From Karstenula rhodostoma CBS 690.94 (taxonomy: Eukaryota > Ascomycota > Dothideomycetes > Pleosporales > Didymosphaeriaceae), in NCBI GenBank assembly GCA_010093485.1, contig MU001493.1, forward strand, positions 157,599 through 221,598: a stretch of 64,000 nucleotides of DNA, in the 5' to 3' direction. Positions within the stretch are counted from its first letter, which is position 1, and every line of letters begins with the position of its first letter. The notes under the pieces are model-generated. The model did no database searches. It was not told the origin of the DNA and saw only the letters and a program-made list of their open reading frames with translations. Shown here piece by piece: positions 34,332 to 45,954 of the stretch. The translations under genes were made by a program, and so were the position numbers.

Positions 34332-37300
34332 TCAAGGTCGCTTCTTTGGGTCCCTATCCGGATCCATGGTGTCTAGGATATTGCCAATCCGCTTAATCGA
34401 TAGCAAAGAGGTATCGAAGTGAATGGCCACGAGCCACGCGCATAACATGTTCGCCAAGTGATGTAAAACGTAGGCGTACGTGACACCGTACACCGCCGCA
34501 TATGCAGCGATAGAGAACAGGATGGCGTTTGTCAAGAGCGAGAGACGCGACCGTACACGTGGGATCATGCGGCCTGTGCTCAGCGTCTCGACGAGGAGGA
34601 TGAACGGCATGATGGAGAGGATGTTGTGGTGCGATGAAAACGGCGTCAACCAATGAATCGTGAGGTTGCGTATCCACACCACGAGTACTGGGAGGTTGAT
34701 AGGCAGAATCCAGAGCATGAGGATGAAGATGGAGTGTGTGTAGTTCGAAAAATTGAAGTTGGTGTCCAGACGCTGTCGAGGGTCAGCGAACAAGCAGGCG
34801 TGACGTGGAAGGAGTGGACCAACCGTGTCTCTAGCCAGACTTACACTGCGTACACAAGTGGCTAACTGCACAAGGCATAGCACTACATACGCGAAGTGGT
34901 AAGGTATGACTGTCGATACCAGCGACAACAGGATGGAGGTTGTGATAACACGCTGTCTCGTCGAAGACACGGCGAACGTAGTAGGTGTCCTTTGGTCGTC
35001 AACTTTCGATGCAGAGGGGAGCAGCGAGTACAAGAGCGCGAGCAACGAGACGAGGCCTAGAGCGACGTAGTTGACGATAACGCAGATAGCAACACACATC
35101 AAGCCAAACAACGGGACCAGGAACCAGAAGAAGCTGTCTTGCGTGCCCAACAACAGCTCGTGGTTGGTGTCTCTGAATTGGCTAGCATCGTGCACTGAGC
35201 CGGCAATTTGGCTGCGAGCTCCTGCCAGTGAGATAGACAGAAGGGTTAAAGCGCCCAAGGTCATAGGAAGCGAGGTTCGCACACATTCATTCATGCCTTC
35301 GGCGAAGCTGACGAACACACCAGTCTCGTCGTAGACTGTGAACTGATGTCGAAGCACGATTGCAACGACAAGTAACGGGAAAGCAGCGAAAACGATTCGA
35401 TAGCGCATCCAAAGTTTTCCCAAACTGCCGAGGGCGTCAACTTTCAACGTGATGTCCACTCCGCTGTCGCAGGTAGGATCAGTCCAGACTTGGAAAGAAA
35501 GACCATTGGCAGTTTGTTTCGCGAACAGGGGAGGTGGCATGTACGGCGCAACTCCGTGAAGATTGATGTCTGCATCTTTGACGTTCACGAAGAATTTGCT
35601 CTCGTAAACTTCAGTGATGTACTGTCGGACAAGCGGCGTGAATAGTTCTCCATTGGTGCATTCCAGTTGTTCAATGTGAAGGTTGTACGACAGGAGGCTT
35701 GAATGCAACGCTGGCACCTTCACCTCCGTGATCAATGGCCGCTGTGAGGGTAGGTGAAGGCTCAAGCCTGTGGCTAAAAGGCGCTGCAGGCCTACATTTT
35801 CCCGCTGCACTGACTGGGCTTCGGTGCTAAACTCGGCAATAACCCAGCCATAGCTGTGTTGTTTGGCTTTGTCAATGACGGCGATGAACTGATTCCCTGA
35901 AAAATTCTCTGCCTTGTACTGCAGATACGAAAAGGGTTGTTGGTCGTTCTTGAAGGGATCGGTGGAATGTATCGTAGAAGCGGGAAGAATGGCAGCATCG
36001 GATGCGACATTCTTACACGCCAACCTGGTGGGGACAGATCTGTCACTTGATAGATCTGTGTTCACTTGAAACTGGCTCGTGGATTGTCCAGTCTGAGCAT
36101 GGAAGACGTTGCAAAAGAGTACCTCAAGCCTGCCGTTTTGCCCAGCGAAATCCAATCGTTCGCTCGTGAGAAGGGTGAATCTGCTGCTATACGACAGCCC
36201 GTCCGGTATAGGGAGAAGGTAGGGCTTCGGTCCAGGCGCAAACTGACCCAGCGTCCTCAGCACAAATCTTTCACCCGAAGGTGCGACAGCACTTTCTTGT
36301 TCGACAGTCAGTAGCGTTTCTGGTTCTTCGCGCGGCAAAGACTTCTCGGCATTGTCCTCGAGTCCTGTCAAGAACCACTTCTTGAACGCACGCATGCGAT
36401 CTGCACGTGGAATCGTCTGCGCCGGTCTTCCCACATCAATGACATCGTAAAGCGCGCGCACCACGCTTTTTCTCACTTGATCGCACCACGTGATGGCCAG
36501 ATGGTCCGCTCCAGTCCACGCATTCGGAATGGAGGATGTGAAGACAGTGAAGCCATGTGTTTCGGGCACAAGAGAAGCAAGGCTGGAGTAGTCTGAAGGC
36601 ACGATTGTGTCTAAGCCTCCCCCGGCGATGGAAATCAGCGTGACGTGCTGGAGAGGATTGTTTGCCGTCGTTTCCTGTGAGTAGGCGCGTTGCCAGTAAC
36701 TGTTGATTCCGTCGTACGTGCGCACGATATCTCCGTCGAAAGAGACCGGAGGCCTGGCATGAGGTGCCGCAAGTGTGATGATGGTATTGATAGAGTTGGA
36801 TTGATAGTTCGGCATAGTAAGCATGGTACGAGCGACCACGCCGCCCATCGAGTGACCAACTATGAGGATCGATGTTGGGTCCGGTAAAGTCGGATCTCTT
36901 AAAGATCGTGACGGCGTGTGATACAGAGATAAGATGAATGATATAGCATCATTGAGGTATTCAGCCTGATCCAGCAACGTCTGTCCGTGAAACGCAGTAA
37001 AATCTTCATTGAAGTCCACCGTAAAGAAGTCCAAGGGCCTCTTGCTCGTTCTACTTGCCCCAGTCTCGTGGCGAATGGAGTTGTGGTGATGGTACGCTGC
37101 CTCGGAGGCATACGATCGAACCTGTTTGTGACTTCCAGCATTGCCCGGAATGAAGAGGACGGGCACACCCTTGACCTTCAAATGGTTAGCTGAGTGGAAC
37201 CTGGTCAAGAGATATTCTTACCCTGGAGTCCTCATCTATGCCACCTTCACGATATAGATAGAGGGCGTACTTGTTCGCGAACCTAGTGTGCTCGGTATCG

Positions 37301-37533
37301 AAATCGTCGAATTTGAGGTAGGCCGGCCGCATGTAGGACATGACGCACCCCTTGGTGTCCATTTGCCTGGTGAGGAAGGAATACGCCATGAGAGCCAGCG
37401 CCCCCAAGCCCAGCAGAGTGACAACAATGGTATACGGCGAGCATGCCCAGGGATTCTTCCGGCCCGCGCGCGGCTTGCCGTCCCGAAGGTCCCCCATGCT
37501 GTCTTGTGTGATATCCTTCGCTAGCGAGCTCAT
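34332..37533 (-). CDS. BST1: GPI inositol-deacylase (Bst1/PGAP1)
   Basis: Exons on the minus strand are 37533-37222, 37175-34845 and 34772-34332, encoding about 1027 residues. The first intron (46 nt, GTAAGA...TTGAAG, phase 0) joins EDSR to VKGVPVLFIPGNAGSHKQ, a family hallmark. The second (34773-34844, 72 nt) has GTAAGT, CTGAC and ACAG signals but is a stop-free multiple of three, so retention would add 24 residues. An N-terminal transmembrane anchor (around TIVVTLLGLGALALMAYSF) precedes the lipase domain with GHSMGG (Ser about 213). Multiple membrane spans follow. The ER enzyme removes the inositol acyl chain from GPI anchors, allowing export of GPI proteins. An in-frame upstream extension to 37839 is possible. 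Confidence 0.9.
34773..34844 (-). other. Probable 3n stop-free intron in BST1
   Basis: GTAAGT donor, CTGAC branch and ACAG acceptor. The length of 72 nt keeps the frame, so it is easily missed and could be retained. Confidence 0.6.
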
Positions 37534-38679
37534 CGTTTTCCGTATCTTTGCATTCGGCGGGTACGGCGCTGTGGACGTGGAAGCGTGGTATGGACGAGGT
37601 ACTGCTTCTGCCAATTGCGCGCATGCGCCTGAGCGGTCGTATCTTCTCTTATCGTCGTTCGGTTGGAGAATTTGCGGTGGCCATGCTCTAGCAGATACGG
37701 GAACGTGAATGGTACAGCGTGTTCCTGTGCAGGGGTGAGCCAAATGCGTGCGTTGGTGTGTGAGTGTAGTTGCCCTACATTCGAGTTGTTCCCACCGCAA
37801 GCGCGGATGGCTCCAAGCTCTTTCGACGGAGGAAGGCACACGTCCAGCAGCTTCAAAAAGGGCTTGGGCGTCTGCGCAATCCCTTGATATCGGAGGGCCT
37901 TTTTAGAGACACAATTGGCCTTGGGCATGCGTTCCGACACGCTCAGAGAAGTCGCGATGCAGGGCGACGCGACGACGCCAAGAAACCATCACATACGCGA
38001 CTCCCCGCAACAAACCGAATGACTGAGCGGAGGAACATAGAAAAATGACGCCATTATCTCCCACACGCAACGAGGGCGAGCAAATTGCATTCACGATATC
38101 GCCGTGAATGTGTGGTCTTGTTGTACGTCCACGGTGCGTGTGCGCCACGTGGTACCATGTCCCACGTGCACGCCCATCAGTAAACGCAGTCGACAGCAGT
38201 GAGAGGAACCCCAGACCATGTCTTCTTACACTGAGAATGGGCTTCGAAAGTTATTAACACTGTCAATGCCACCAGTCCATTGGAAGATTGCTGCTAGTAC
38301 AAGCGCGATATTTCAAGCAGGCGGCAAGGAAATGAACAAGACATACGCCCTAGGGTGAGTGATCAATACGAAGATCGATTGCACCTGGAATCAGGCAACA
38401 TGGTGCTTTTTTAGCCTATGGATAAGAGAAAGACGCCCATGTACATCATTCAGACACCGCTGCATGCGACCTGCCAGAGATTGACTGACGCCCATTCGAT
38501 TTCGCCCACGATACACTGAACCTAACACTCAAAACACTGCGTCGTCGAGATCCGAGGCGGCAGTATGGGAGGAGTGCGTACTTTTTCCATCAGCGTAAGC
38601 TCGACTCCACGGCGCGTTGACCTCACCAGAACCCGTGATACGAACTCGCAACAGACGTACGGCGGCTAGTCTATGCCTC
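37534..38679. other. Upstream region of BST1
   Basis: This contains the BST1 promoter and the 3' flank of the BTB-like gene. One weak small-gene candidate (38218-38478) is listed separately. Confidence 0.4.
38218..38478 (+). CDS. Possible small protein, two exons
   Basis: Weak candidate. An ATG in good context (CCAGACCATGTC) opens 45 codons to a GTGAGT donor at 38355. A TTTTTAG acceptor at 38414 restores a frame that stops after about 22 further codons, giving about 68 residues. No clear branch motif and no recognised domain. The composition (PPVHWKIAASTSAIFQAGGK) would suit a small mitochondrial or membrane-proximal protein, but this is speculation. Confidence 0.25.
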
Positions 38680-39491
38680 CTACACCTCTGACTGCTCGGC
38701 CTCTGCTTCTTTGGCCTCACCGCCCGTAGACACATCCTCGACATCCTCCTCCAGGTACCTCCGAATGTTGCAACGATCGAACGTAGCAGCAAGAGGTATA
38801 GCGTACTGCTTCCGGTTTTGGAACACTGCAACATTCAACTCTGCAGAGAAGTCGCTCGGTAGGCTCCCAGAGTTGGTTTGCATCCAGCCAAAGTCGTCTC
38901 TAGTCACGATCAAGTCGAGGAGAAAGAGGCGCATCGGATCTTCCTTTGCCGTCGTAAGATAGACTAGAGAAATAGCTTGTGCACTCGGTAGGGCGCGGTG
39001 TTGCCCGTGGCGTTTCTCACGAGCCAGGCTGACCAACGCGTGCATGGCAATTCGCTTCGACTCCCGGTCTTGCAGCTTCGACGCTACAGTATAGACGCCG
39101 ACGAGCATGTCGAAAGCCTCGTTCGGCAGTAGGCTTCCAACGGGTAGTGTGTTGCGCAACAGCAAGTACAAGTACATCTCGAGGTGGCGCCCTTCGGCTT
39201 GGACGAGTATTGGTGTTTCGCAGTTCTTCGAGACGAAGTGGCGAATAACCGTGGAGCGTTTGGTGATGAGGTCGCAATAGATCGAATAGCACGTTGAGTC
39301 GGCCACGAATGACACTACGCCACGTTTCAAGAAGCTGTAGCTCGGTTAGAGAAGCCAACAGTAACAGGCAGAGAGACTCACTCCATCGACTCAGTGGCAG
39401 TGACACGAACGTCCTTGATAGACAAAAAATCAGTGGGCAGGCTGTACCTCCTGCGCTCCCAAGCCGCTTCTTGTGCGGAGAGATCCTCCAT
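38680..39491 (-). CDS. BTB/POZ-like domain protein
   Basis: Two exons on the minus strand, 39491-39382 and 39334-38680. The 47-nt intron (GTGAGT...TACAG, phase 2) gives 254 residues beginning MEDLSAQEAAWERRR. The middle has a BTB-like order: a beta-rich start (VSFVADSTCYSIYCDLITKR), a short loop ending FVSKNCETPILVQ, then a helical stretch (HLEMYLYLLLRNTLP, FDMLVGVYTVASKLQD). Fungal BTB-only proteins of this size are common and mostly uncharacterised. The C-terminus is Glu/Ala-rich. The assignment is by pattern and is tentative. It is divergent from the RING-related gene. Confidence 0.55.
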
Positions 39492-40559
39492 AGTAGCTGA
39501 AATGATGAGACGAGGAAACAGACGCGAAGATACAAGGTGGAACCGTCAAGAGGGTTGAAGACGGAATCGGTAGAGAGAATCTGAGTGATGGACCAGAAAG
39601 GTGCCCGCTCTCCTTTTTAAGCGAAAGAGCTGCACTGTTTGTTTTGTTGTCAGATGGAGCGGCGGTTGCTTGCATGTCTCACACGTGCCTAACGCCTCAG
39701 TAGGAAGTACCTCATGCTTTTAGACGAAGAAGCAGAGACGGTGATACAAGATACGTGCCCTGGAAAACGACACGAGCGACGAGTGCGGCGTTGTTCAGAC
39801 ATTATGTGGAGAAGAGCATCTCAACCCACCAGTGTTAACAGTTAGCCTGTGACATGGCGGCGACTGAAGATTGTGGCGTTTTCGGTTAGAGTAAAACAAC
39901 CAGCTATTGAGACAAGAAAGCAAGACCGGCAATGGAACAAGACCACTAGCGGACGAGTGAATAACCTACAAATATGGCGGCATTCCGTTGATCATGCGAG
40001 ATTCGCTCCGTGGCTGTCACGCCTTTTTGATAAGCCGAAGGGCAGTAGCGACGGTCCATGTAAGATCCGAGAACGGTGGTATGCGTTTTGAATGGCTAAC
40101 TAAACTTGAAGGTGACTGGCGTGTTACTAAACGCTGTCCAGGGTGCGTGAATACTTCTATGCATCCGCTCACGACTTGCATGGATGCCGATGGATTGATA
40201 GAGGACCGATACTGTACGGACCGCACACCAAAAAATGTCTTTCAAGCACTCAAGTCTAGAAATGAACGATGAAAAGAGCACGCTGCTTGCGCGGTGAAAG
40301 ACATACTACCTGCCACCATAGGTCGCAAAAACACCAACATCATGAGTTCATGTTGATGGGACACAGTGGAGTTGCATTTTCACCACAAACCTAGCGCTCC
40401 TTGATATATATTCATACCCTATACTCTTCCCCAACTCAACACAACGCAAAACACCCCTAGATACGCTCCCGCAAGTCGAACCCACAACAACACGGAAATT
40501 CAAGTTTCTGCCGGTCAGTCAACGCTCATCGAAAACCGAAAACCGAAGAACGACTAATC
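39492..40559. promoter_or_regulatory. Divergent promoter region of BTB-like and RING-related genes
   Basis: About 1.07 kb between two divergent starts, with an AT-rich TATATATTC motif near 40404 on the plus side. No additional gene recognised. Confidence 0.45.
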
Positions 40560-42332
40560 ATGTCAGCCTTCCCCATCGTTCCCCTCTTCGGACTGGCCGA
40601 ACTTTTTGACTCTGCGAGCCGATACAACGAAGTGCGCGAGGCCGCAAAGTTCTTAGGACGCTTCGTCTACAACATCCTCAGGACTGAAGTGGAAGTAGAC
40701 ATTGAAGCCGTCTTCTATGATGCGGTGCAAATGTATACTCCAGAGAGCACTCTCGCGTATGCGTTGGCGCTTTTCGGCCACCGCCACTTCGTGCTTTTCG
40801 AAGATGCCGTTTGTTCTTCGCTGGCCAGCGTAAGTCACAACGGCCTATCACTCCATCACGACAACCCAGTCCTCCTTCAGATCAAGGACTTGCTGATTCG
40901 TTACGCGTGTGCCCCCGATGTAGACCCTTCAGGCATGCTCGGAGTGAAGCTTTCACAGTACGTCGAGCCTCAACCGCAGCTCTCAGACTTGGCGTCACCG
41001 GGCACTATTCAGAGTGGAAATCTTATTCCTGAGCTGGGCCGTGCCCTTCACGAACTGGAAGATGTTGCTGTGACACTTATTGAGCTTCTCAGAGACTGGG
41101 ACGGCAACGAAGGCTATCTCCACCCTGTTCGCGAAGACGCTTTTCACATTGTGCGCGAGTTCATGCGCCTTGCAATGAACTGTGCTGCAGTGTGGTCCAA
41201 GTACGGTCCGAAAGAAGGGGATCTCGCAGACGGCTTTCCCAAGCTGACTGAAGAGGCTCTGTTTGCTGGACACATGACAGTCTCTGATGCTTGGCGTCGC
41301 ATGCTTTCAAACCCTTTCTCGGATGCACCTTTGCATGTCCGGCGCATACTCGCGCGGTGTAATGTGATCGACGTAGCGGGGTACTTCCTCGTCCATCTGC
41401 GGCAGATAAGCCACCCGTACCCTGCCCTACTAAGCATCGACAGTTTGGCGGACCGCTTCGTCCAGAAGGTACAGTGGGCTGCGGAGGATACCGACCTTCA
41501 GACCTTCCATCGGTTCAGAGAAACTCGTCTCCGCAACCCCTTTCTGGGCCCAAGCATCCCCTCTTCATCCTTTGCCCCGCCTCTTCACCAACTAGATGTC
41601 ACGCGACAGCCTTTTCGAGAGTCACACCAGGTCAGTGGTATCCCCAGGAACGATTCGTTTTACCTGACCGAGGAGGCTGGCATTGAACTGCCTGCGAATT
41701 TCCGGCGGTATGAATACTTGATCGATCACTTCTACGGCCCATACCCGACCAACATCGAAGACGCACCCAACGCTCAACAGCATGTGGTGCAGCAGCAGCT
41801 CCTCGCAGAGGATGTCCCCGTATACTCGGGGCAGTTCGAGCTTGCAGCTCCCCCTCAACTTGTCGCTGTGGGGCCTCTCATCCGTGCTAGTCATCACAGC
41901 GACCCTGTCAGTGAGTCTGACCTTCGAGAAGAAGATTGATGTCTGGTGTGTGAGGATCCCTTTGTTGACAATGTAGATTCGACCGATCCCTGTGTTCGCT
42001 TGCGTGCCTGTGGCCATTTGCTGCACTTGGAAGAACTGGAGCAGCTTCTGAACGGCGCGTACTTCGACCAACCGTATGTACGCTGCGGGCTTTTCCGAGC
42101 CCCTATCTGTGAGCCGCGCCAAACGGAGGAGGTCGCTGATTGAGATCAGGTGCTAGAGGAAGGCGGTTCCGACGACGAGGAGGATTGGTACGTTGCCGAT
42201 GAGTCTAATCATTGGTGGACTTTCAGGCGCATTGATAGGTGGTGGTCAAGAAGAAAAGAGTTCTTATGGTGTCTATCTACAATGATCCACGTTTACAGAA
42301 ATACAATGAAAGTCCTACCTGACAAGGAGTGA
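40560..42332 (+). pseudogene. RING-finger-related gene with two in-frame TGA codons
   Basis: One reading frame runs from the ATG at 40560 to 42332 but is cut by TGA at 41937-41939 and again at 42141-42143. The first part (459 residues) is helical and unrecognised. Directly after the first TGA the frame encodes a RING-like segment: CLVC, then RACGH, LLH, and CGLFRAPIC. Two expected zinc ligands appear lost (HLEE where a Cys is expected, and CGLF where CPxC is expected). The frame then continues as an acidic tail (GGSDDEEDWYV). The 459-residue product could still be made. A GTGAGT...GTAG pair at 41911-41976 could splice out the first TGA in frame, but it would also remove the first RING cysteines. 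I read it as a decaying RING gene or a truncated survivor. Confidence 0.6.
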
Positions 42333-43695
42333 AAGGGTAAGAGTCTTCGTAATACAGTGAATAGTCAAAATTTCGAACACAATCGTCCCGTCTATTGCCT
42401 ACCTTAAGGAAACACACTGTACTGTAATCATGAGTTAGCACGGTGTGTTGCTGGTACGGTCTCCTCCTTCAATTGCTCGTGTATACAAGTATCGGCAAGG
42501 AAAAGCGCTGGGACGTATGTGCTGAGAATAGGATCTGTCAGGACTGAGTTCGATATAAAATCCACTCAATCTTGCTAGGACCGCGTGCATGAGCTCTGCA
42601 CCACGCGGTGACGATGGTGCAATGCATTTGACACAATTTTCGTAAGTACGTACAATTTAAAAGTTAAGATTAAAATTAAAATTGGTTATCTCGCCCACCT
42701 GCGTCCCACACATGAGCGTGAGGAAGCCAATATTTGATAAGGGGCTTGAAGCATAATACACTTTGGACAATCCCACCATGACTTGAATTGTCTGGCGTCC
42801 ACGGACCCGTACACGAGACGGAAGAAACATGACTTGTGCTCTCATCCGTGACGTCATGTGCACGCTAACCCAAAGAGCGTAATGATCTAACCGCGTTAAG
42901 GATGCATCTCTCACCGGCCTTCCCCTTTCCCTTCGCATGATCTAAGAATCCCACAGTTTTCAGACCTCATTACCTCGTTCGGCTTTGTTGATTTTCTAGC
43001 CGTCATTTGCCCGCGACTCGTTGCGTAACCGCTGGCTCCTCCCGGCTGCTGTTCAATGTTCGCGGTCATCTCTGCTACCTCGGGAGAAACACCAACCTGT
43101 GCGCATCAGTACTGTCCTGTATAGTCAAGTGTATAGCTTTAACTCACTCCTCTCTTCCATCAGGCTGGTCGGTTTTTGTATCTCTGAGCCACAAACCACG
43201 CTTCAAACGCCTCGGACAGCTCTCCCACTCGCCCCTGAGCTCCATTTTCGGTGCCTAACTCGGCTTCTCCGCTCGGCGAAAGCCAAAATCTCCACACCGT
43301 CGCTCATTGAGCTACCACTCGAGCTCACACTCGCTGTAGAACTGGTCCTTTGGAGTTTCGCGGCCAGTACTTGTGGAGAGATATCCCCCCTCATCCAATG
43401 GAAGAGTGAGTGCGCGATCTCAAATGTGAGGGTAGACGACATCCTGATTTTAGCGGTATCACTCAAGGTTTGGTTTTCGGACGTGATCGCGAAGTTTCTG
43501 GACTGAATGTTGGGTGTCAAATAATGGGTTTTGTTGAGGGGTATAATAATGTTCGCGGTGCTTTCGGAACTTGCGGCTCGGTCAGCGATGTTGACAAAGC
43601 CGGACTGGACCGGCCGGTCGAACGAAGATTGACAATTTCGGCGAAATCTGTGTGGTCGAATTTTTCCCGCTTCTTTGTCGGTCACTCCAAGATAA

Positions 43696-44013
43696 TACCG
43701 CATAATCTAGGATAAAGCAGCTATGCTAGGCTTATCTAGGAGTGTGGAGTAGCCAATTAGATATTTAGAGGTAGAGCTACTAGCACCAAAAGGTAAGATT
43801 TATAGGGGTGTAGACCTCTTTTTCTCTTAACCTTTGAGCTGTTTGAAATATTTGTGTTTTGGCACCCCACCGAGTTCGTTTACTGTGTTTTGCCGCGGCT
43901 TGCCCGAGCGCGCGAAGTATCAAATTTGGTAGACCTCTTTTCTAGTATTTAATTGGTTAATTTGTCCTCTGTATCGAGCCTAGCATGGCTGCTTTATCCC
44001 GGATTATGCGGTA
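43696..44013. mobile_element. MITE with about 36-bp terminal inverted repeats and TA ends
   Basis: The left end (43697-43731) and right end (43978-44012) are reverse complements with about three mismatches, beginning CCGCATAATC and running through AAAGCAGC to CTAGGC. A TA dinucleotide flanks each side (43696-43697 and 44012-44013), as expected for Tc1/mariner-type insertion. The interior has no coding capacity and carries element copy D as a nested insertion. Confidence 0.8.
43810..43941. mobile_element. Short dispersed element, copy D, with 13-bp flanking repeats, nested in MITE
   Basis: About 106 bp (43823-43928) in the orientation of copy B. It is flanked by GTAGACCTCTTTT at 43810-43822 and 43929-43941, so it inserted after the MITE. 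It is the longest copy at the TTGAGCTG end, with an extra TTCTCTTAACC stretch. Confidence 0.8.
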
Positions 44014-44416
44014 TGAACTACTATTATAGTGCATCACGCTGTTATTTGCGCGCGTGCGTTGGAGAAATTCAGGTGGGTGGCTAAGGAGATATGGGTCAAT
44101 GAGCGATCGCAGATACGCAAGGCCGCGGTTATGTAGGCGGGAGCAGGATTACCCCGAGCGTGCCACGAACCGCTGCTAAGTTCATCCAAGCTGCGCCATA
44201 GAACTTGAGAGATATCGATTTTTCACCGCCTACAAAATATATAGATTCAAAAGAGCTGATATGAGATTGTAGGATCAGAGTAAGTGGAAATGACCACCCT
44301 GTCAAGTGTCCTCTTCAAAGAACCCTCCAGGTTTGGGAACTGAAAAGGGTACTGGTATGTGTCGCTCAAAGCCGCATTCATAAGTTATGACTAGATTCGT
44401 GATATGGGAAATATCT

Positions 44417-45252
44417 TCAGTCTTCTACCGGTGCAATACATAAGCATGCTTGCCCCTCCACATCGACGGCATCCACGTCTTCTAACCTGAAATCAACTCC
44501 GCTTGTGTCTTCGTCTGCGAGACCTTCAACCAAGACACTGATCTTGCCTTCTTCTACAGCCTTCTGTCTTAACAGCTTGTCGCCATCTTCCAATCCGAGA
44601 AGCGCACCGTCTACCTTTACCTTACTCGTAATCTGACCGGATTTCTTGACCTTGATCTGTCTCAGTCTAAATGCGAACACAAAATCATCAGCTTCCTCAA
44701 ACGACGTCGACTCTACACCTCCCCACTTAAACTCTCCTTCTGGACCAAGTGCAAAAGGAGCTGCGGCGCCGCTGAAAAAAGTGCCCTCAACACCCGCATG
44801 CGCATAGATCCTTCTTTCGCGCATCGAATAGATCACATCTGACGCGCCAGACGCCACCATGACACCTGTGACCATGTATATCTTTTCACGGAACTTTTTC
44901 GCGCGAATAAACTCATCGACATCTTCGTCGGCTACTGCTGTATTGATGTACTGCAAGCTGGGACGAAACTCGTTCCACTTCATGGTTTTGCAGTATACGA
45001 CTGTAATGCTCCGTTTTTCCAAGCAACGCCAGCATCGATGCTCGTACCAACGAGAACTTGCAGAAACGACGTCCAGAGGCCGACCTGGCCACTATTGGCT
45101 GATGTTGAGACCGTGCGACTCCACTGGCGTTCCGTGTGCGTTATCATTGAATCTGGGTCCGGCGGTGGTGGTGGTCGAGTACTGATCGGCTCGTCAACAA
45201 GAGAAGGGAGGCGATGATGCTGCCGATGCGAATGTGACCTTCGGGAGGGCAT
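44417..45252 (-). pseudogene. Unknown fungal protein, apparent frameshift
   Basis: Two overlapping minus-strand frames look like one gene. The upstream part (45252 to about 44990, from MPSRRS) contains SGQVGLWTSFLQVLVGTSIDAGVAW. The downstream part, to 44417, contains MKWNEFRPSLQYI and REKIYMVTGVMVASGAS. I associate these segments, in this order, with a fungal family of unknown function. The frames change at a run of four T (44986-44989 on the plus strand), where a one-base length difference would join them. This is either a real frameshift or an assembly error. The downstream 201-codon frame starts near 45022 if used alone. No function is proposed. Confidence 0.5.
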
Positions 45253-45954
45253 GTTCGGGTAGGCGCTAGGAAGTAACATGGCCTGGGCTGTTGTTTGGAG
45301 GACGTCATTTGGTGAGATGTAGCGATGCGAAGCGACCTGAGAATACCATAGGTAAAAACCAGTGGCGAGTATCATATGCATGTTCTAGAAACTTCGTTTG
45401 CAAACCCCGCAGTGGTTTTCGCGAATTCAAAACTCTCGGGCCCCTGCACGTACACCCAAATCTGAGACCAACCAAACCCGGGTGTTCCTGGATCCCTTCG
45501 AAAACCAAGCAAGATTCAAAGCCAAAGTAGAAGGAAAGACTTCTCTCTCTTAGCGGAGACATACGCCGCCCCATTTTAAGTCACGCTGAATTTGTACCCG
45601 GTGCCCGGTTTCCTCCCCGTTTCCCGCATTTTGCGCGTCTTAGTGGGGCGCGAGGAGAAGACGGTGTAAGCGCCGATGTTGATTTCCATTTCATCCACGG
45701 CACTCCACCAGCGGTCAAGACGGCCTTTTTCGAGGCTGTTAAAGCGGTCTACACCGCATGCAGTCACAACTTGGAGCATGACTTTATGAACACCGCTATA
45801 ACTGCGTTCATGAATGCAGATCACCAGCGCGAGATATCGCAAGCCGGCGTCTACTCATTACTCTGGAAACCAACGGACCCAACCCGAAGTAGACTCTGGA
45901 TGTACCATGGGCCATTCGGCGTGTCGCTTGCAGGAATAAAAACATTTATTAGTA
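45253..45954. other. Intergenic, no gene supported
   Basis: Short frames of 80-90 codons on both strands, with no domain, signal peptide or splice support. Confidence 0.45.

Larger units (their letters stand above)
42333..44416. other. Gene-poor region with MITE
   Basis: It contains the MITE and nested element at 43696-44013. Frames such as 43203-43703 (minus) run into the MITE end and have no domain features. AT-rich tracts lie near 42655-42680. Confidence 0.5.

Noticed and set aside
41937..42143. TGA codons read as selenocysteine or programmed readthrough
   Set aside because: No stem-loop or readthrough context was seen, and the RING ligands around them are already degraded. Decay or truncation is simpler.
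43203..43703. 166-codon minus-strand frame beside the MITE
   Set aside because: Its first codons run into the MITE terminal repeat, and the rest is Ser/Arg-rich without features.
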